5,151 nt of DNA from contig JAHHUB010000120.1 in assembly GCA_020024175.1 (NCBI GenBank), positions 1-5,151 on the forward strand, in the 5' to 3' direction. Position 1 is the first letter of the stretch, and every line of letters begins with the position of its first letter. The position numbers and the translations under genes are program-made. The notes beneath the pieces were generated by a model that did no database searches, was not told where the DNA came from, and was given only the letters and a program-made list of their open reading frames with translations. This document shows, piece after piece, positions 4,780 through 5,151 of this stretch. Source of the DNA: Oscillospiraceae bacterium (lineage in GTDB: Bacteria > Bacillota > Clostridia > Oscillospirales > Ruminococcaceae).

Positions 4780-4858
4780 TTTTAACAACTTTATCTCAAG
4801 CGCTGTATATGCGCAAAAAATTTAGAATTAAAAATAAGAATTATGGAGGTATATTACT

Positions 4859-5151
4859 ATGGCTTCTGAAAAAATAGTAAAATTTATTGAAGAAATCAAA
4901 ACTCTCAATGTTATGGAACTTGCTGACTTGGTAAAGGCAATCGAAGAAGAATTCGGCGTTTCTGCTGCTGCTCCTGTTATGGTAGCTGCTAATACAGGTT
5001 CTGCTGCTCCTGCTGCTGAAGAAAAGAGCGAATTTGATGTTATTTTGGTTGACGGTGGTGCTTCCAAAATGGGCGTTATCAAGATCGTTAAGGAACTCAC
5101 AGGTCTCGGACTTAAAGAAGCTAAGGCTGTTGTTGACGAAGCTCCAAAGCC
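4859..5151 (+). CDS. rplL: 50S ribosomal protein L7/L12, partial at the window end
   Basis: L7/L12 forms the mobile stalk dimers that recruit and stimulate the translation GTPases. Its ATG is 9 nt after GGAGG (4845-4849). Residues 1-34 are the dimerisation domain (LNVMELADLVKAIEEEFGVS, 16-35). A short Ala/Pro hinge covers about 36-55. The C-terminal factor-binding domain begins at about 57 with EFDVILVDGGASKMGVIKIV and the hallmark TGLGLKEAK (81-89). The frame is open through residue 97 (APK), with two bases of a further proline codon, so about 25 residues lie outside the window. The gene follows rplJ by 79 nt in the same operon with no promoter in between and shows the same strong codon bias. 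Confidence 0.97.
   Translation, partial: MASEKIVKFIEEIKTLNVMELADLVKAIEEEFGVSAAAPVMVAANTGSAAPAAEEKSEFDVILVDGGASKMGVIKIVKELTGLGLKEAKAVVDEAPK

Noticed and set aside
4294..4788. A 164-codon minus-strand frame opposite rplJ
   Set aside because: It is a shadow of the strongly codon-biased rplJ; the sense frame is unmistakably L10.
4800..4820. GCGC (4800-4803) and GCGC (4811-4814) followed by A-rich sequence, considered as a terminator between rplJ and rplL
   Set aside because: The stem is only 4 bp and no T-run follows on the plus strand; rplL must be co-transcribed with rplJ.

Overview
The window is AT-rich Gram-positive chromosome. I infer a clostridial Firmicute, probably near the Ruminococcaceae/Oscillospirales. 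The basis is the low GC, strong GGAGG-type ribosome binding sites on nearly every gene, TTG starts, a class B sortase, a Gram-positive-type L10 leader, and a trio of small proteins whose look I associate with that group. No mobile element, CRISPR array, tRNA or rRNA gene is visible, and nothing suggests recent horizontal transfer.

Layout. (1) Positions 20-597, minus strand: a YfcE/MJ0936-type metallophosphoesterase with its own terminator and an ambiguous start codon. (2) Positions 675-1689, plus strand: a tight operon of three small proteins of unknown function (80, 121 and 135 aa), translationally coupled and probably working together. (3) Positions 1663-2217, minus strand: a RimJ/RimL-like GNAT acetyltransferase. 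It converges on the trio with a 27-bp tail-to-tail overlap, and both stop codons lie in an inverted repeat. (4) Positions 2218-2386: a divergent promoter region. (5) Positions 2387-4033, plus strand: a 548-aa membrane-anchored class B sortase with a very basic cytoplasmic tail and a long repeat-containing linker. (6) Positions 4059-4250: a consensus promoter and an L10 autoregulatory leader with a terminator and a competing antiterminator. (7) Positions 4261-4779: rplJ (L10). (8) Positions 4859-5151: rplL (L7/L12), cut off by the window end.

How the genes work together. rplJ and rplL encode the two partners of the ribosomal stalk and share one promoter and one autoregulatory leader. The proposed loop is that excess L10-L12 complex binds the leader kink-turn, which blocks the antiterminator and ends transcription before rplJ. 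The three-gene operon looks like one functional unit with a membrane-seeking third member; it is the best candidate here for an undescribed system. The sortase should attach proteins to the cell wall, but no substrate is visible in the window. The phosphoesterase and the acetyltransferase look like independent housekeeping genes.
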